A stretch of 26,325 bases of DNA from Bacteroidales bacterium (GCA_021443605.1 JABUTQ010000095.1:1-26325); one strand, 5' to 3'. Positions 15,528 through 24,715 are shown, numbered from the stretch's first letter. Notes: generated by a model not told the origin, from the sequence alone. Numbers and translations are program-made.

Positions 15528-17219
15528 ATGAAAAAGATATTTTTGATTCTATCCGTGCTTTTGGCGGCCGTAGCCTGTCAAAAGCCGCAATATGTGCTTC
15601 CAACAATAGAGCGTCAGGGTATAACAAGCCTCACTGCATATTTTACCTCAGGACAATATGAGGATCAGCAGCTTGCAAAACTCACTATCACCGACCCCGA
15701 AGCCGACAGATATGTGATTGAGGTCCCGTGGTTTTTCCCGGAGGAGAGTGAGAACCCCACGACAATTCACATGGCAAGTTTGAGAATTCGGGCAGAGATT
15801 GCGACCAATTGCAAAATCGATCCCCCTTTGACTGTACTCGACTTGAACCTTGACAACCAGTTTACTTTTACCGATGCCCAGGGGAAGAGCCGGAATATCG
15901 TGATTACCGGGCAACGTGTCAAATCGAACAAAACGGAGCTGTTATCTTTCAGCCTGACAGAACCTTATCCTGTTGATGGCTTCGTGGACGCTTCGGAAGG
16001 GATTGTCTATCTGTTTACTACAGACGACCTGAGCAATTTCTCTGCCGATGCAGTAGTTTGTGCACACGCAACCATTTCAACCGATATATCAAAGCCGAAA
16101 AACTATAACAACGAACAATTGTTGACCGTTGTGGCTCACGATGGAGTGACAAAGCAAACTTACAAGATTGTCAAGAAGACTCCTACAAAGATTCCTTACG
16201 GATTCAACAGCGGTTCAGAGCGTCAACTGTTCAACTTCGATCCCGTCACACGCCTGGGACTTCCCGCATACTCAGAGACAGCATATCCATCTCTTGGAGC
16301 GATAGGAGGCAAACTCGTGGTCTGCACCGGAAGCGGCACACCTATCTATCTAAATGGGATGACCGGTGTCAAAGAGGGCAACATTAATCTTGGTTCTGCG
16401 GTTTGCAATGCCGTGACCAGCGACGAGGCAGGGCACCTGCTCGTCATCACCCACGCAGAGGCGGGCGGAACGATGTCAATCTATGCAACTTCTTCAGTGA
16501 CAAGCGCTCCCACGCTGTTCTATCAGTATGAAAATGCCACGGATCTTCCTGTCGGCTATCATGTCAAGGTGTGTGGAGACATAAAGGGTTCCGCTCAGAT
16601 AATCTTGACCCACGAAGGAGTGGATGGCGTTACCGGAAGTGGAAGATACACCCGTCTGGTGGTTTCCGGCGGAGCTGTTACGGATGTGATTGAGTATAAC
16701 GTGGGGGACAACGGACTCCTCTGGGGCTCAGCTCCCACAAGTGCAGCAAAAGTTGTCTCAGCAGGCCCTTCTGCAGATGCCGGAGAGTTCTTCTCTTGGT
16801 ATGGTGACAACTACAATTTGTATTACAGAAGTGCGACGGGCACAATTGTTGCCAAAGACCTCAACACCCTCGATCCCATAACCGGAGACAACTCGTGGGG
16901 ATACAACTTCAACTGTATGGATGCTAAGAGCTACAACGGAGCATACTACCTGACTCACCTTGTCACATCCCACTTCCCCAACTGGGGATTTGGTCCGCTG
17001 CTCTACTTGTACGACGCGGCAACCCCTTCACTCATAAAATCGGCCTCTCCGATTTCTTCGGATACGGCAATCGAGTGGTATCAGACAGGAAATTATGCAT
17101 CTGCAAAGGGAGACGTGATTATCTCCCAATCGGCAGACGGATTCCGTATGTTCGTTTACTATTATGACTTCCACGCTCAGGTAATTGGCGGATACACAAT
17201 GGATTGCATAAAGAAATGA
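15528..17219 (+). CDS. Surface lipoprotein with propeller-like C-terminal domain (DUF5018-like, SusE position)
   Basis: The start at 15528 is preferred to the in-frame ATG at 15516, which overlaps the susD end and precedes a standard lipoprotein signal (MKKIFLILSV, lipobox AVAC17). The 563-residue product has N-terminal beta-sandwich-like segments (about 25-225, including TITDPEADRYVIEVPWF and IVITGQRVKSN), then a repetitive beta-rich half that resembles a propeller (GKLVVCTGSG, VTSDEAGHLLVITHAE, FPNWGFGPLLYLYDA). The C-terminal half is homologous by eye to that of the BACON lipoprotein two genes downstream. Position after susD suggests an accessory surface glycan-binding protein. DUF5018 is a recollection, not a search result. 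The stop overlaps the next gene as ATGA. Confidence 0.7.
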   Translation: MKKIFLILSVLLAAVACQKPQYVLPTIERQGITSLTAYFTSGQYEDQQLAKLTITDPEADRYVIEVPWFFPEESENPTTIHMASLRIRAEIATNCKIDPPLTVLDLNLDNQFTFTDAQGKSRNIVITGQRVKSNKTELLSFSLTEPYPVDGFVDASEGIVYLFTTDDLSNFSADAVVCAHATISTDISKPKNYNNEQLLTVVAHDGVTKQTYKIVKKTPTKIPYGFNSGSERQLFNFDPVTRLGLPAYSETAYPSLGAIGGKLVVCTGSGTPIYLNGMTGVKEGNINLGSAVCNAVTSDEAGHLLVITHAEAGGTMSIYATSSVTSAPTLFYQYENATDLPVGYHVKVCGDIKGSAQIILTHEGVDGVTGSGRYTRLVVSGGAVTDVIEYNVGDNGLLWGSAPTSAAKVVSAGPSADAGEFFSWYGDNYNLYYRSATGTIVAKDLNTLDPITGDNSWGYNFNCMDAKSYNGAYYLTHLVTSHFPNWGFGPLLYLYDAATPSLIKSASPISSDTAIEWYQTGNYASAKGDVIISQSADGFRMFVYYYDFHAQVIGGYTMDCIKK

Positions 17220-18583
17220 GAAGACTTCTATTTAGTGTCATAGCTATTCTGACCGTATTGAGTTCTTGTTCATGCACCAAGGACACCCCGGTTCCGCCCT
17301 GGCCTTGGGAGGATCCGGACCCGGAGCCTGAGCCGTTGAAAGGCAAGAAGGCATACGTCTGGATAGATGTGGCCAATTTTCCCACTTTCGCCAACAGTCG
17401 GGACAATATCGCAACCGAGCTCGCAAAAATCAAGGAGATGGGCTTCAGCGATATTGTCGTGGACGTCCGCGGCACTTGCGGAGACGTGCTCTTCAAATCG
17501 TCTTACGCTTCGCCAATGACCAAAACCGACGTGTGGCATGGCTCTGTCTATAAGTGGGAATATCGCACGGAAACCTTCGATTATCTGCAGGCTTTCATCG
17601 ACGCAGCTAAACCTCTCGGGCTTGGCGTATGCGCATCCATCAACACTTTCGTTGGAGGAAAACTGTGCCCTTACGGGCTCGGTTCCACCGGTATGCTTTA
17701 CAACGACTCTTCCAAGAAATCTTGGGCAAGCGTGGTCAACACTTCGGCCGGCTTGGTGAACACTCTCGATACCGGCAACCCCGGACCGCAATTCCTCAGC
17801 CCCGCAAACGACAAGGTGCAGGAATATGTACTTGGGATTATAGGAGACCTTGCAAAATATGACCTTGACGGCATTGTGCTCGACAGATGCCGATATGACG
17901 ACAACAACCTCCTTTCCGATTTCTCCGATGCGGCTCGAGCCAAATTCGAGGAGTACAAGGGAGCCCCCGTGAAGCTTTGGCCCAATGACGTGATGAAGCC
18001 CGGGCAAGAAGGGATTCCTTCCGCAATAACCGAAGATTTCAAGCTGTGGATGGAGTTCAAGGTGAAGGTGATTCACGATTTCATCGTCAAGGCGGCGGAC
18101 AAGGTGCATTCGGTAAATCCAAAGATGAAATTTGGTGTATATGTAGGAGGCTGGTTATCAGATTATTACTATAGTGGAGTAAATTGGTCAAATCCCAATT
18201 ATGCCATAACGAATCTTTCAGGGTACAAGAAATGGGCAACGGCAAAATATCAGGAATATGGTTTTGCCGACCATTGTGACTTTATGTTCATCGGGGCATA
18301 CGCCGGCACAAACGGCATTCACGGTTCCGGTGAATGGACTATGGAAGGGTTCTGCAAAAAGGCCGGGGATTACCTGTGCGGCAAGACGACTTATTACGGC
18401 GGGCCGGACATAGGAAACTCCTCTGGCTTTGAGCATGGTGGCGCCGGAGCCTATATGCCCGAGATAGTCAAAACGATTATGAATGCCTCAAATGGCGGAA
18501 TGTTTGTCTTCGACCTCTGTCACATAAGAATGTTCGACTATTGGGCAGACTTTAAGAAAGCATTCGAAGAATATAACAAATAA
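17216..18583 (+). CDS. GHL10-like (DUF187-type) putative glycoside hydrolase lipoprotein
   Basis: The ATG at 17216 overlaps the preceding stop as ATGA and starts a lipoprotein signal (MRRLLFSVIAILTVLSSC18); the in-frame start four codons earlier is less likely. A proline and acid-rich linker (about 23-40) precedes a TIM barrel of about 410 residues: KAYVWIDVANFPTFAN, KEMGFSDIVVDVRG, PLGLGVCASINTF, and YDLDGIVLDRCRYDDNN, which corresponds to the GIhfDyiRYp strand of the GHL10 family; then FGVYVGGWLSDYYY and FMFIGAYAG. This fold cleaves polysaccharides in characterised relatives such as YngK-like proteins, but the substrate here is unknown. It should be tethered to the outer membrane and act beside SusC/D. 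Confidence 0.75.
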   Translation: MRRLLFSVIAILTVLSSCSCTKDTPVPPWPWEDPDPEPEPLKGKKAYVWIDVANFPTFANSRDNIATELAKIKEMGFSDIVVDVRGTCGDVLFKSSYASPMTKTDVWHGSVYKWEYRTETFDYLQAFIDAAKPLGLGVCASINTFVGGKLCPYGLGSTGMLYNDSSKKSWASVVNTSAGLVNTLDTGNPGPQFLSPANDKVQEYVLGIIGDLAKYDLDGIVLDRCRYDDNNLLSDFSDAARAKFEEYKGAPVKLWPNDVMKPGQEGIPSAITEDFKLWMEFKVKVIHDFIVKAADKVHSVNPKMKFGVYVGGWLSDYYYSGVNWSNPNYAITNLSGYKKWATAKYQEYGFADHCDFMFIGAYAGTNGIHGSGEWTMEGFCKKAGDYLCGKTTYYGGPDIGNSSGFEHGGAGAYMPEIVKTIMNASNGGMFVFDLCHIRMFDYWADFKKAFEEYNK

Positions 18584-18613
18584 CAACTATAACATCTTTT
18601 ATTACAAAACATT

Positions 18614-20209
18614 ATGAAAAAAATTGCTTATTTGCTCTTTGCGGTGGTTGCTATGGTAGCCTGCCAGCAAAAAGTTGAAATCGAGCCTTCGATTTCTGTG
18701 AATCCTACTCCCATCGTTCTCCCGGTTGAAGGTGTGGATGCTTTTGGTTTGACTTTTACCAGCAATGTAGATTGGACTGCTTCATTGTCCGATAAAACAG
18801 ATTGGATCAGCATTTCTCCCGCTACAGGCGTAGCTGGAAAAGCCACCATTAAAATTTCTGCTCTCCCTAACGCCACTTATGACGTTAGAACCATTGAATT
18901 GTCTCTCAAGGCCGGAAACCTTGTAGTTCCCATCTCAATTGTACAGGAAGCTGCAAGTGGCGCCGAACAGGTTACCGAATCTCTTGAATTTGAGGCAAAA
19001 GGCGGTTCTCAGGCCCTTACCATCAAGGCAAACGTGCCTGCAAAGGCAATCGTAATCGCTGGTGAGGAGTGGCTCTCAGTAGCTCCTGCAGACACAAAGG
19101 GTCTCGTAAACATCGACTGGATGGTATCTGCCGAGGCTTACGATGTATATGACGGCTTCCGTTCAGGTACAATCCTCGTTGTTCCTCTCGATGAGAATCT
19201 TGAGGAATATACAATTCAAGTAAATCAGTATGGTGTCAAGACTGTTCTTTGGAGCATTCCTATGAATTCAGTCCTTTCACGCGTTTTGACTACCGACATT
19301 GAAGGAACTGCAGTTGAAACAAGCGTTTCAATCGCTGTATTTGACAACAATGCTTATGTTGCCGACGGTACAGGTGCCTGCGTTATCCTCAACAAGGCAA
19401 CAGGTGAAAAGGTAAGCAACTTCACCCCTGAAGTTCCCGCATACTCAGTTGCATCTGACGAAGCCGGACATCTCGTATGGTGCAACAGGACAGTCGCCGG
19501 TGAATTCAAGATTTACGCACAGGAGAGCGCAAATGCAACTCCTAAGCAAATCGCTTCAGTTTCTGGCATTGCCCTTGGTAAGTCACTGAATGTCAAGGGT
19601 AACGTATTTGGCACTGCTGCCATCTTCGTCCCTACAGACGGATTCTCAAGTGAAATCATCACCTGGCAGGTTGAAAACGGTACAGCCACTCAAGGCTCTA
19701 TCGTTCTCTCCGACTTCATTGGCGTTACCTGGTGGGCAGGCGTATGGCAGTCAGGTTCTGCAATCCCTGCAGTTTGCCCTATTTCTGACAAGGTTTCAGA
19801 TGGCGGTCTAATCGCTTCTTATGGAAACAATGTTCCTTATAGGTTCGATGGTGACGGTGTTTGCCTCTCTTCTGAAACAGAGATTGTTGACGGCAACAAC
19901 GCTGCTACAAGCTTCGAATTGAGAAAGGTAGGCGACCAAGCTTTTCTCGTATGCGCAGCAGGCTGCTACTTCCCCGAGTGGGGCATCGCACCTGTAGTCC
20001 TCATCAAGGACTCAATGAGTGACAAAGCCTACAAGTTGGCAAACACATCTACTTATTATTCAGCGGATATCAATTTGGGATATGCTGTAACTGCACACGC
20101 AGATGCCACAATGGAGCCTTCAAAGGATGGCGTGATGACTATTTATCACATCAACCACAACTGCAACTCAATCGAGTGCATCTGGATCCCTGCTTGGCCA
20201 CTTGAATAA
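18614..20209 (+). CDS. Double-BACON surface lipoprotein with propeller-like C-terminal domain
   Basis: A 531-residue lipoprotein (MKKIAYLLFA, lipobox MVAC17). Residues about 28-112 form a BACON domain (FGLTFTSNVDWTASL, DWISISPATGVAGKATIKIS, IELSLKAGNLVVPISIVQEA). Residues about 118-205 look like a second one (LEFEAKGGSQALTIKANV, EEWLSVAP, RSGTILVVPLDEN, YTIQVNQYG). The remaining half parallels the DUF5018-like lipoprotein: VASDEAGHLVWCNR and FPEWGIAPVVLIKDS align with VTSDEAGHLLVITH and FPNWGFGPLLYLYDA. BACON domains are spacers or carbohydrate-associated modules in surface proteins. Codons look more biased to GCT, GGT, GTT and TCA types than in neighbours, hinting at high expression. A 30-bp gap follows the GHL10-like gene. 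Confidence 0.82.
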   Translation: MKKIAYLLFAVVAMVACQQKVEIEPSISVNPTPIVLPVEGVDAFGLTFTSNVDWTASLSDKTDWISISPATGVAGKATIKISALPNATYDVRTIELSLKAGNLVVPISIVQEAASGAEQVTESLEFEAKGGSQALTIKANVPAKAIVIAGEEWLSVAPADTKGLVNIDWMVSAEAYDVYDGFRSGTILVVPLDENLEEYTIQVNQYGVKTVLWSIPMNSVLSRVLTTDIEGTAVETSVSIAVFDNNAYVADGTGACVILNKATGEKVSNFTPEVPAYSVASDEAGHLVWCNRTVAGEFKIYAQESANATPKQIASVSGIALGKSLNVKGNVFGTAAIFVPTDGFSSEIITWQVENGTATQGSIVLSDFIGVTWWAGVWQSGSAIPAVCPISDKVSDGGLIASYGNNVPYRFDGDGVCLSSETEIVDGNNAATSFELRKVGDQAFLVCAAGCYFPEWGIAPVVLIKDSMSDKAYKLANTSTYYSADINLGYAVTAHADATMEPSKDGVMTIYHINHNCNSIECIWIPAWPLE

Positions 20210-20214
20210 TTCCA

Positions 20215-21843
20215 ATGAAAAAAATCTTCCACATAATATTAGTATCTCTTGCTGCGTTGTCTTGCACAATGCAGCAGGAGTATGATATTGTGATTGTGGG
20301 AGGATCAGCTTCAGGCACTGCCGCAGCAATCGAGGCTTCTCGAACGGGCGGCGGTGCCTTGAATATTTTACTTGTGGAGGAAACCCCGTTGCTCGGTGGA
20401 ATGCTTACCGCCGCGGGAGTGAGTGCCACAGACGGTTGCCACAATCTTTGCGGAGGCATCTGGAAGGAGTTCAGAGACTCTTTGGTATGCGAATACGGCT
20501 CGCTTCAAGCGCTGCACACAGGATGGGTGAGCAACACACTTTTTGAGCCAAGTGTGGGAAACAGAATCTTCCAGAATATGATTCAAAAGAGCCCCGGAGT
20601 GGATTATCTCCCTAACACTGAGGCGAATAATTTTAAAAAGACTCCAAACGGCTGGATTCTGCAACTTTCAAACGGCAGAAAAGTCAACACAAAAATTCTT
20701 GTCGATGCAACCGAGCTTGGGGACGTTGCAGCCGAGGCGGGTGTCGAATATGAGGTCAGCGAAGTCCCTCAGGATTTGACCTATGTAGTGACACTCAAAG
20801 ACTATGGCAAGCCATCTTTGATTGCCAAGCCAAACAACTACGACAGAGAGAACTACATTGCCTGCTGCCGTAGTGAAATATGTCCAGATGCGGAAACTTC
20901 CTGGTCTAAGGAGTATATGATGCAGTATGGGGCATTGCCGAGAGGCAAATATATGATTAACTGGCCGTTACATGGTAACGACTATTATGTGGATTTGATT
21001 GGGATGAATCGGGAGCAGAGAGATTCTGCAATTGTAATTGCGAAAAATTATGCACTCGGATTCATCTATTTCCTTCAAAGCGAACTTGGCTTTGAAAACC
21101 TGGGGATTTCAGACGATTATCCTTCTTCTGACGGACTCCCTTTGATTCCCTATTACCGTGAGGCAAGACATATAAAAGGTCTTGTCCGACTTGAAATCGA
21201 AGATATTCAGAGACCTTATGAAAATGAGGCTCGACCATTATACAAAACAGCAATAGCCGTGGGAGATTATCCCGTGGACCAGCATCACAAGGCATACAAA
21301 GGGCCCGTGACACTTCCGGATTTGAGCTGCTATCCCGTGCCGGCATACGGAATCCCACTTGGAGTGCTTGTCCCGGAAGGTATTGAGAATATGCTCGTTG
21401 CAGAAAAGTCCATTTCTGTGAGCAACATAGTAAGCGGATCAACAAGGCTGCAGCCGGTAGTCCTTCAACTCGGGCAGGCTGCCGGTGCTTTGGCTGCGCT
21501 GTCGGTGATGAACAATATCCGACCGGCTGAAGTGAGCGTGCGCGCAGTGCAGGAAGTGCTTCTGAACCACGGTGCCTATCTGCTTCCAACTACGGACGTA
21601 GCTCCCTCCCACCCCCATTTTGCCGCCATCCAGAGGGTGCTCGCAAGCGGTGAAATGCGTTACGAAGGGAAAACGGAAGGGTGGAGCAATTCGGCATTTT
21701 TCTATCCCGATGCCCCCTACAACGAAAATAATTTTGAAGAAATGCCTCAAAATCTCACCCGTGCGCAGGCCGCCGAGTGGATTGACACACATATAGACTC
21801 TTTTCACAAATATGATATTGACCTAAACGGAAATAAAAAATGA
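20215..21843 (+). CDS. FAD-dependent oxidoreductase with lipoprotein signal
   Basis: A 542-residue protein with lipobox AALSC17 directly before a Rossmann dinucleotide-binding fold: YDIVIVGGSASGTAAAIEAS (about 23-42), LLVEETPLLGGM (about 52-63), VDATELGDVAAEAGVEYE (about 162-180), and the C-terminal FAD-closing segment ENMLVAEKSISVSNIVSGSTRLQPVVLQLGQAAG. This resembles the FAD_oxidored family (Pfam PF12831 by memory), which oxidises hydroxyl or keto groups of unknown substrates and is often annotated as FAD-dependent oxidoreductase or, loosely, xanthan lyase. Having a Sec/SPII signal on a flavoprotein is notable. It starts 5 bp after the BACON gene and overlaps GH20 as ATGA, so it belongs to the PUL operon and probably acts on the released sugar or glycan. 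Confidence 0.82.
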   Translation: MKKIFHIILVSLAALSCTMQQEYDIVIVGGSASGTAAAIEASRTGGGALNILLVEETPLLGGMLTAAGVSATDGCHNLCGGIWKEFRDSLVCEYGSLQALHTGWVSNTLFEPSVGNRIFQNMIQKSPGVDYLPNTEANNFKKTPNGWILQLSNGRKVNTKILVDATELGDVAAEAGVEYEVSEVPQDLTYVVTLKDYGKPSLIAKPNNYDRENYIACCRSEICPDAETSWSKEYMMQYGALPRGKYMINWPLHGNDYYVDLIGMNREQRDSAIVIAKNYALGFIYFLQSELGFENLGISDDYPSSDGLPLIPYYREARHIKGLVRLEIEDIQRPYENEARPLYKTAIAVGDYPVDQHHKAYKGPVTLPDLSCYPVPAYGIPLGVLVPEGIENMLVAEKSISVSNIVSGSTRLQPVVLQLGQAAGALAALSVMNNIRPAEVSVRAVQEVLLNHGAYLLPTTDVAPSHPHFAAIQRVLASGEMRYEGKTEGWSNSAFFYPDAPYNENNFEEMPQNLTRAQAAEWIDTHIDSFHKYDIDLNGNKK

Positions 21844-23480
21844 AGCGTTTACTTTTTCTCGCAATTTGCATTGTAGCAGTTGGTTGCTCGAATATAAACA
21901 ATAATTCTGCGACCATAAGTTGTATTGTGCCGCAGCCAAAGGAATCTGTATTGAATGAGGGGGAATTCCCCGTGTCGGGTGTGGAAATTATCCTTGACAC
22001 AAGGATGGATGAGATGTCTATGGCAGCCATAGGCCGTTTTTCCGAAAAACTTTCGCGGGCTGCAGGCACCCCTTCTGCCCTTGCCATTACACAACCGAAA
22101 AAAGGTGCGATAAACTTCATCGTGAATGAATCCCTTTCACCGGAAGAATATACGCTGGATGTCACCCAAAAGATGGTGAAGGTGCAGGCTTCTTCGCTCA
22201 ATGGATTCTGTTATGCCGTTCAATCCATTATGCAATTGCTTCCGGCTGCGATATATGGCTCAGAAGCCGCTCCGCTTGAGCATTGGGCTCTCCCCTGCTG
22301 CGAGATAAAGGATTCTCCTGCATTCGCTTATCGCGGAATGCATCTCGACGTCGTGCGTCATTTCTTCCCGATTGAAGAGGTAAAGAAATATATAGACGTG
22401 CTCGAGATGTTCAAACTCAACCGCTTCCACTGGCACCTTTCAGACGACCAGGGGTGGAGAGTCGAGATAAAGGCACTTCCCGAACTGGTAGAAAAGGGCT
22501 CTTGGCGCAGAGGGTCCGTCATTGGCCACATTAATGACAATAATGGGGATGACAATGTACCCGTCAGCGGATATTATACTCAGAACGAAATTCGCCAGGT
22601 TGTTGCATACGCAGCCGAACGGGGAATTACCGTGATTCCCGAGATAGACCTTCCAGGACACATGCTTGCCGCTTTGACTGCATATCCAAACCTCGGATGC
22701 TCCGGCGGCCCGTACGAGGTGTGGACAAAGTGGGGAGTCTCTCCGCAAGTGTTGTGCGCCGGCAACGAGGATACTTACAAATTCCTCGAGACCGTCCTTG
22801 GCGAAATATGCGACTTGTTCCCTTCTGAATATATCCACATTGGAGGCGACGAATGCCCCAAGGACGAGTGGAAGACCTGCCCCAAATGCCAGGCTAAGAT
22901 AAAGGAACTTGGCTATAGTGATACGGAGAATTTCACTGCGGAGCAATATCTTCAGACATACGTCACAAAACGGATGCAGAAATTCCTTGCCTCTCGCGGT
23001 CGCAAGCTCATAGGCTGGGAGGAGATTCTTGAAGGCGACCTCGAAAGCGGTGCCGTGATTATGTCTTGGATAGGGAGCGGCGTATCGGGACAAAAGGCTG
23101 CCGGTAAGGGTTTTGACGTGATCATGACGCCATATTCTCATCTCTATTTTGACTTCTATCAAGCAGAGAACACTGAGAATGAACCACTTGCAATCGGCGG
23201 ATGCACCCCCGTTGAAAAGGTATATGGATATGATCCCTACGAAGGGATAGATGAAAAAAACAAATCTCATATAAGGGGTGTTCAGGCGAATTTGTGGACA
23301 GAATACATTCCGACCTGCGAACATCTTGAATATATGCTCCTTCCCCGCCTGCTTGCGCTGAGTGAAGTGCAATGGGCTTGCGACAACCGCAATTGGGAGC
23401 GTTTCAGACAGAACTTGATTGAACACGAATTTGCCGTGCTTGATGCAGCGGGATACAATTACAGAAAAACGATTAAATAG
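21840..23480 (+). CDS. Beta-N-acetylhexosaminidase, glycoside hydrolase family 20
   Basis: A 546-residue lipoprotein (lipobox AVGC16) with the two domains of GH20. The small alpha/beta domain (about 25-157) includes PEEYTLDVTQKMVKVQA and FCYAVQSIMQLLP. The catalytic barrel (about 160-510) includes YRGMHLDVVRHFFP, FKLNRFHWHLSDDQGWRVEIK, GITVIPEIDLPGHMLAAL, and the catalytic pair D337-E338 in HIGGDECPK. The enzyme uses substrate-assisted catalysis to release non-reducing beta-linked GlcNAc or GalNAc, and is placed on the outer membrane or in the periplasm. The start overlaps the FAD gene as ATGA. A cysteine pair in KTCPKCQ follows the active-site strand, as in other Bacteroidetes GH20 enzymes. 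This is the clearest substrate clue in the PUL. Confidence 0.96.
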   Translation: MKRLLFLAICIVAVGCSNINNNSATISCIVPQPKESVLNEGEFPVSGVEIILDTRMDEMSMAAIGRFSEKLSRAAGTPSALAITQPKKGAINFIVNESLSPEEYTLDVTQKMVKVQASSLNGFCYAVQSIMQLLPAAIYGSEAAPLEHWALPCCEIKDSPAFAYRGMHLDVVRHFFPIEEVKKYIDVLEMFKLNRFHWHLSDDQGWRVEIKALPELVEKGSWRRGSVIGHINDNNGDDNVPVSGYYTQNEIRQVVAYAAERGITVIPEIDLPGHMLAALTAYPNLGCSGGPYEVWTKWGVSPQVLCAGNEDTYKFLETVLGEICDLFPSEYIHIGGDECPKDEWKTCPKCQAKIKELGYSDTENFTAEQYLQTYVTKRMQKFLASRGRKLIGWEEILEGDLESGAVIMSWIGSGVSGQKAAGKGFDVIMTPYSHLYFDFYQAENTENEPLAIGGCTPVEKVYGYDPYEGIDEKNKSHIRGVQANLWTEYIPTCEHLEYMLLPRLLALSEVQWACDNRNWERFRQNLIEHEFAVLDAAGYNYRKTIK

Positions 23481-23488
23481 ATAATATT

Positions 23489-24673
23489 ATGGATTTCAAA
23501 CTATTGGCAGAACAATATAAGGACGAGCTTTTGAATCGCGTTCTTCCTTTTTGGCTTGAAAAGAGCCAGGATTTGACCTATGGCGGATATTATTCCTGCC
23601 TGACACGCGAGGGCGAAGTATATGATACAGACAAGTTTATCTGGCTTCAGGGACGTGAAGTCTGGATGTTTGCCATGCTGTACAATTCGTTGGAGAAAAA
23701 ACGGGAATGGCTCAATGCCGCTATTCAAGGTGCAGAATTTTTGAAGAAATATGGTCACGACGGGAATTATGATTTCTATTTCTCCGTGACGCGGGAAGGG
23801 AAGCCCATAGTTTATCCTTACAACATATTTTCAAACACCTTCGCCTGTATGGCTTTTGCGCAGCTTTCAAAGGCGACCGGCAGTGAAGAATATGCTGAGA
23901 TAGCCCGCAAGACTTTCCAGAGAATCCTCGACCGCAGGGGCAATCCGAAAGGACAATGGTGCAAGATTGTCCCCGGCACTCGCCCGATGAAGGATTTTGC
24001 CCTCCCGATGATTATATGCAATATGGCTCTCGAAGTTGAGGACATCATCAACGATCCTGCCCTGATTGAGCGCACGATAGACGAAAGTGTCCACGAGATT
24101 GTGGATGTGTTCTGGCAGCCGGATCTCGGTGTGATACTGGAAAATCTTTCACCATCCGGCAAGCGCCTGGATTGCTTCGAGGGGAGAAAGGTGAACCCGG
24201 GCCACGATTTGGAGGCTATGTGGTTTTTGATGAACATCGGAATCCGCAGAGGAGATAAAGCACTGATTGACAAGGCAGTGGAGATTTCACTCAGCGTTAT
24301 CGAATATGGCTGGGACAAGCAGTATGGCGGAATCTTCTACTTTATGGACCGCTGCGGCGCCCCTATGCAGGAGCTTGAATGGGATCAGAAATTGTGGTGG
24401 GTGCATATCGAAAGTGCCATTGCAATGATTAAGGGATACCAGCTCACCGGCAACAATAAGTGTCTCGAGTGGTTTGAAATACTGCACAACTATATGTGGG
24501 AGCACTTCCGCGACAATCAGTTCCCGGAGTGGTTCGGCTATCTTCGCCGTGAAGGTATGACTCTCAACACCAGCAAGGGCGGCAAATGGAAAGGGTGCTT
24601 CCACGTCCCCAGAGGCCTCTACCAGATTTACAGAATCCTCGAAAGCATTGCTCAAAAAGATTCTTCGGACTAA
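23489..24673 (+). CDS. N-acylglucosamine 2-epimerase (AGE / renin-binding protein type)
   Basis: A 394-residue cytosolic (alpha/alpha)6-barrel protein without a signal peptide. It carries the AGE hallmarks QGREVWMFAMLYN (R57), NPGHDLEAMWFL (H239, E242), LWWVHIESAIAM (H306, E308) and GGKWKGCFHVPRGL (H372). The GCFHVPR motif and length are those of the GlcNAc 2-epimerase (renin-binding protein) branch rather than cellobiose 2-epimerase. The enzyme interconverts ManNAc and GlcNAc. In Bacteroides sialic acid catabolism a protein of this type acts as NanE, but no sialic acid lyase or sialidase lies in this window. Here it closes the operon 8 bp after GH20, suggesting that imported ManNAc or GlcNAc is interconverted before phosphorylation elsewhere. 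Confidence 0.9.
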   Translation: MDFKLLAEQYKDELLNRVLPFWLEKSQDLTYGGYYSCLTREGEVYDTDKFIWLQGREVWMFAMLYNSLEKKREWLNAAIQGAEFLKKYGHDGNYDFYFSVTREGKPIVYPYNIFSNTFACMAFAQLSKATGSEEYAEIARKTFQRILDRRGNPKGQWCKIVPGTRPMKDFALPMIICNMALEVEDIINDPALIERTIDESVHEIVDVFWQPDLGVILENLSPSGKRLDCFEGRKVNPGHDLEAMWFLMNIGIRRGDKALIDKAVEISLSVIEYGWDKQYGGIFYFMDRCGAPMQELEWDQKLWWVHIESAIAMIKGYQLTGNNKCLEWFEILHNYMWEHFRDNQFPEWFGYLRREGMTLNTSKGGKWKGCFHVPRGLYQIYRILESIAQKDSSD

Positions 24674-24715
24674 GCCATATCATTTTTGAATCAGTAGCTC
24701 TTACGAAAAAAATAG

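Noticed and set aside
17270..18109. 279-codon minus-strand frame inside the GHL10-like gene
   Set aside because: Antisense shadow of a supported gene; no family motif or start signal.
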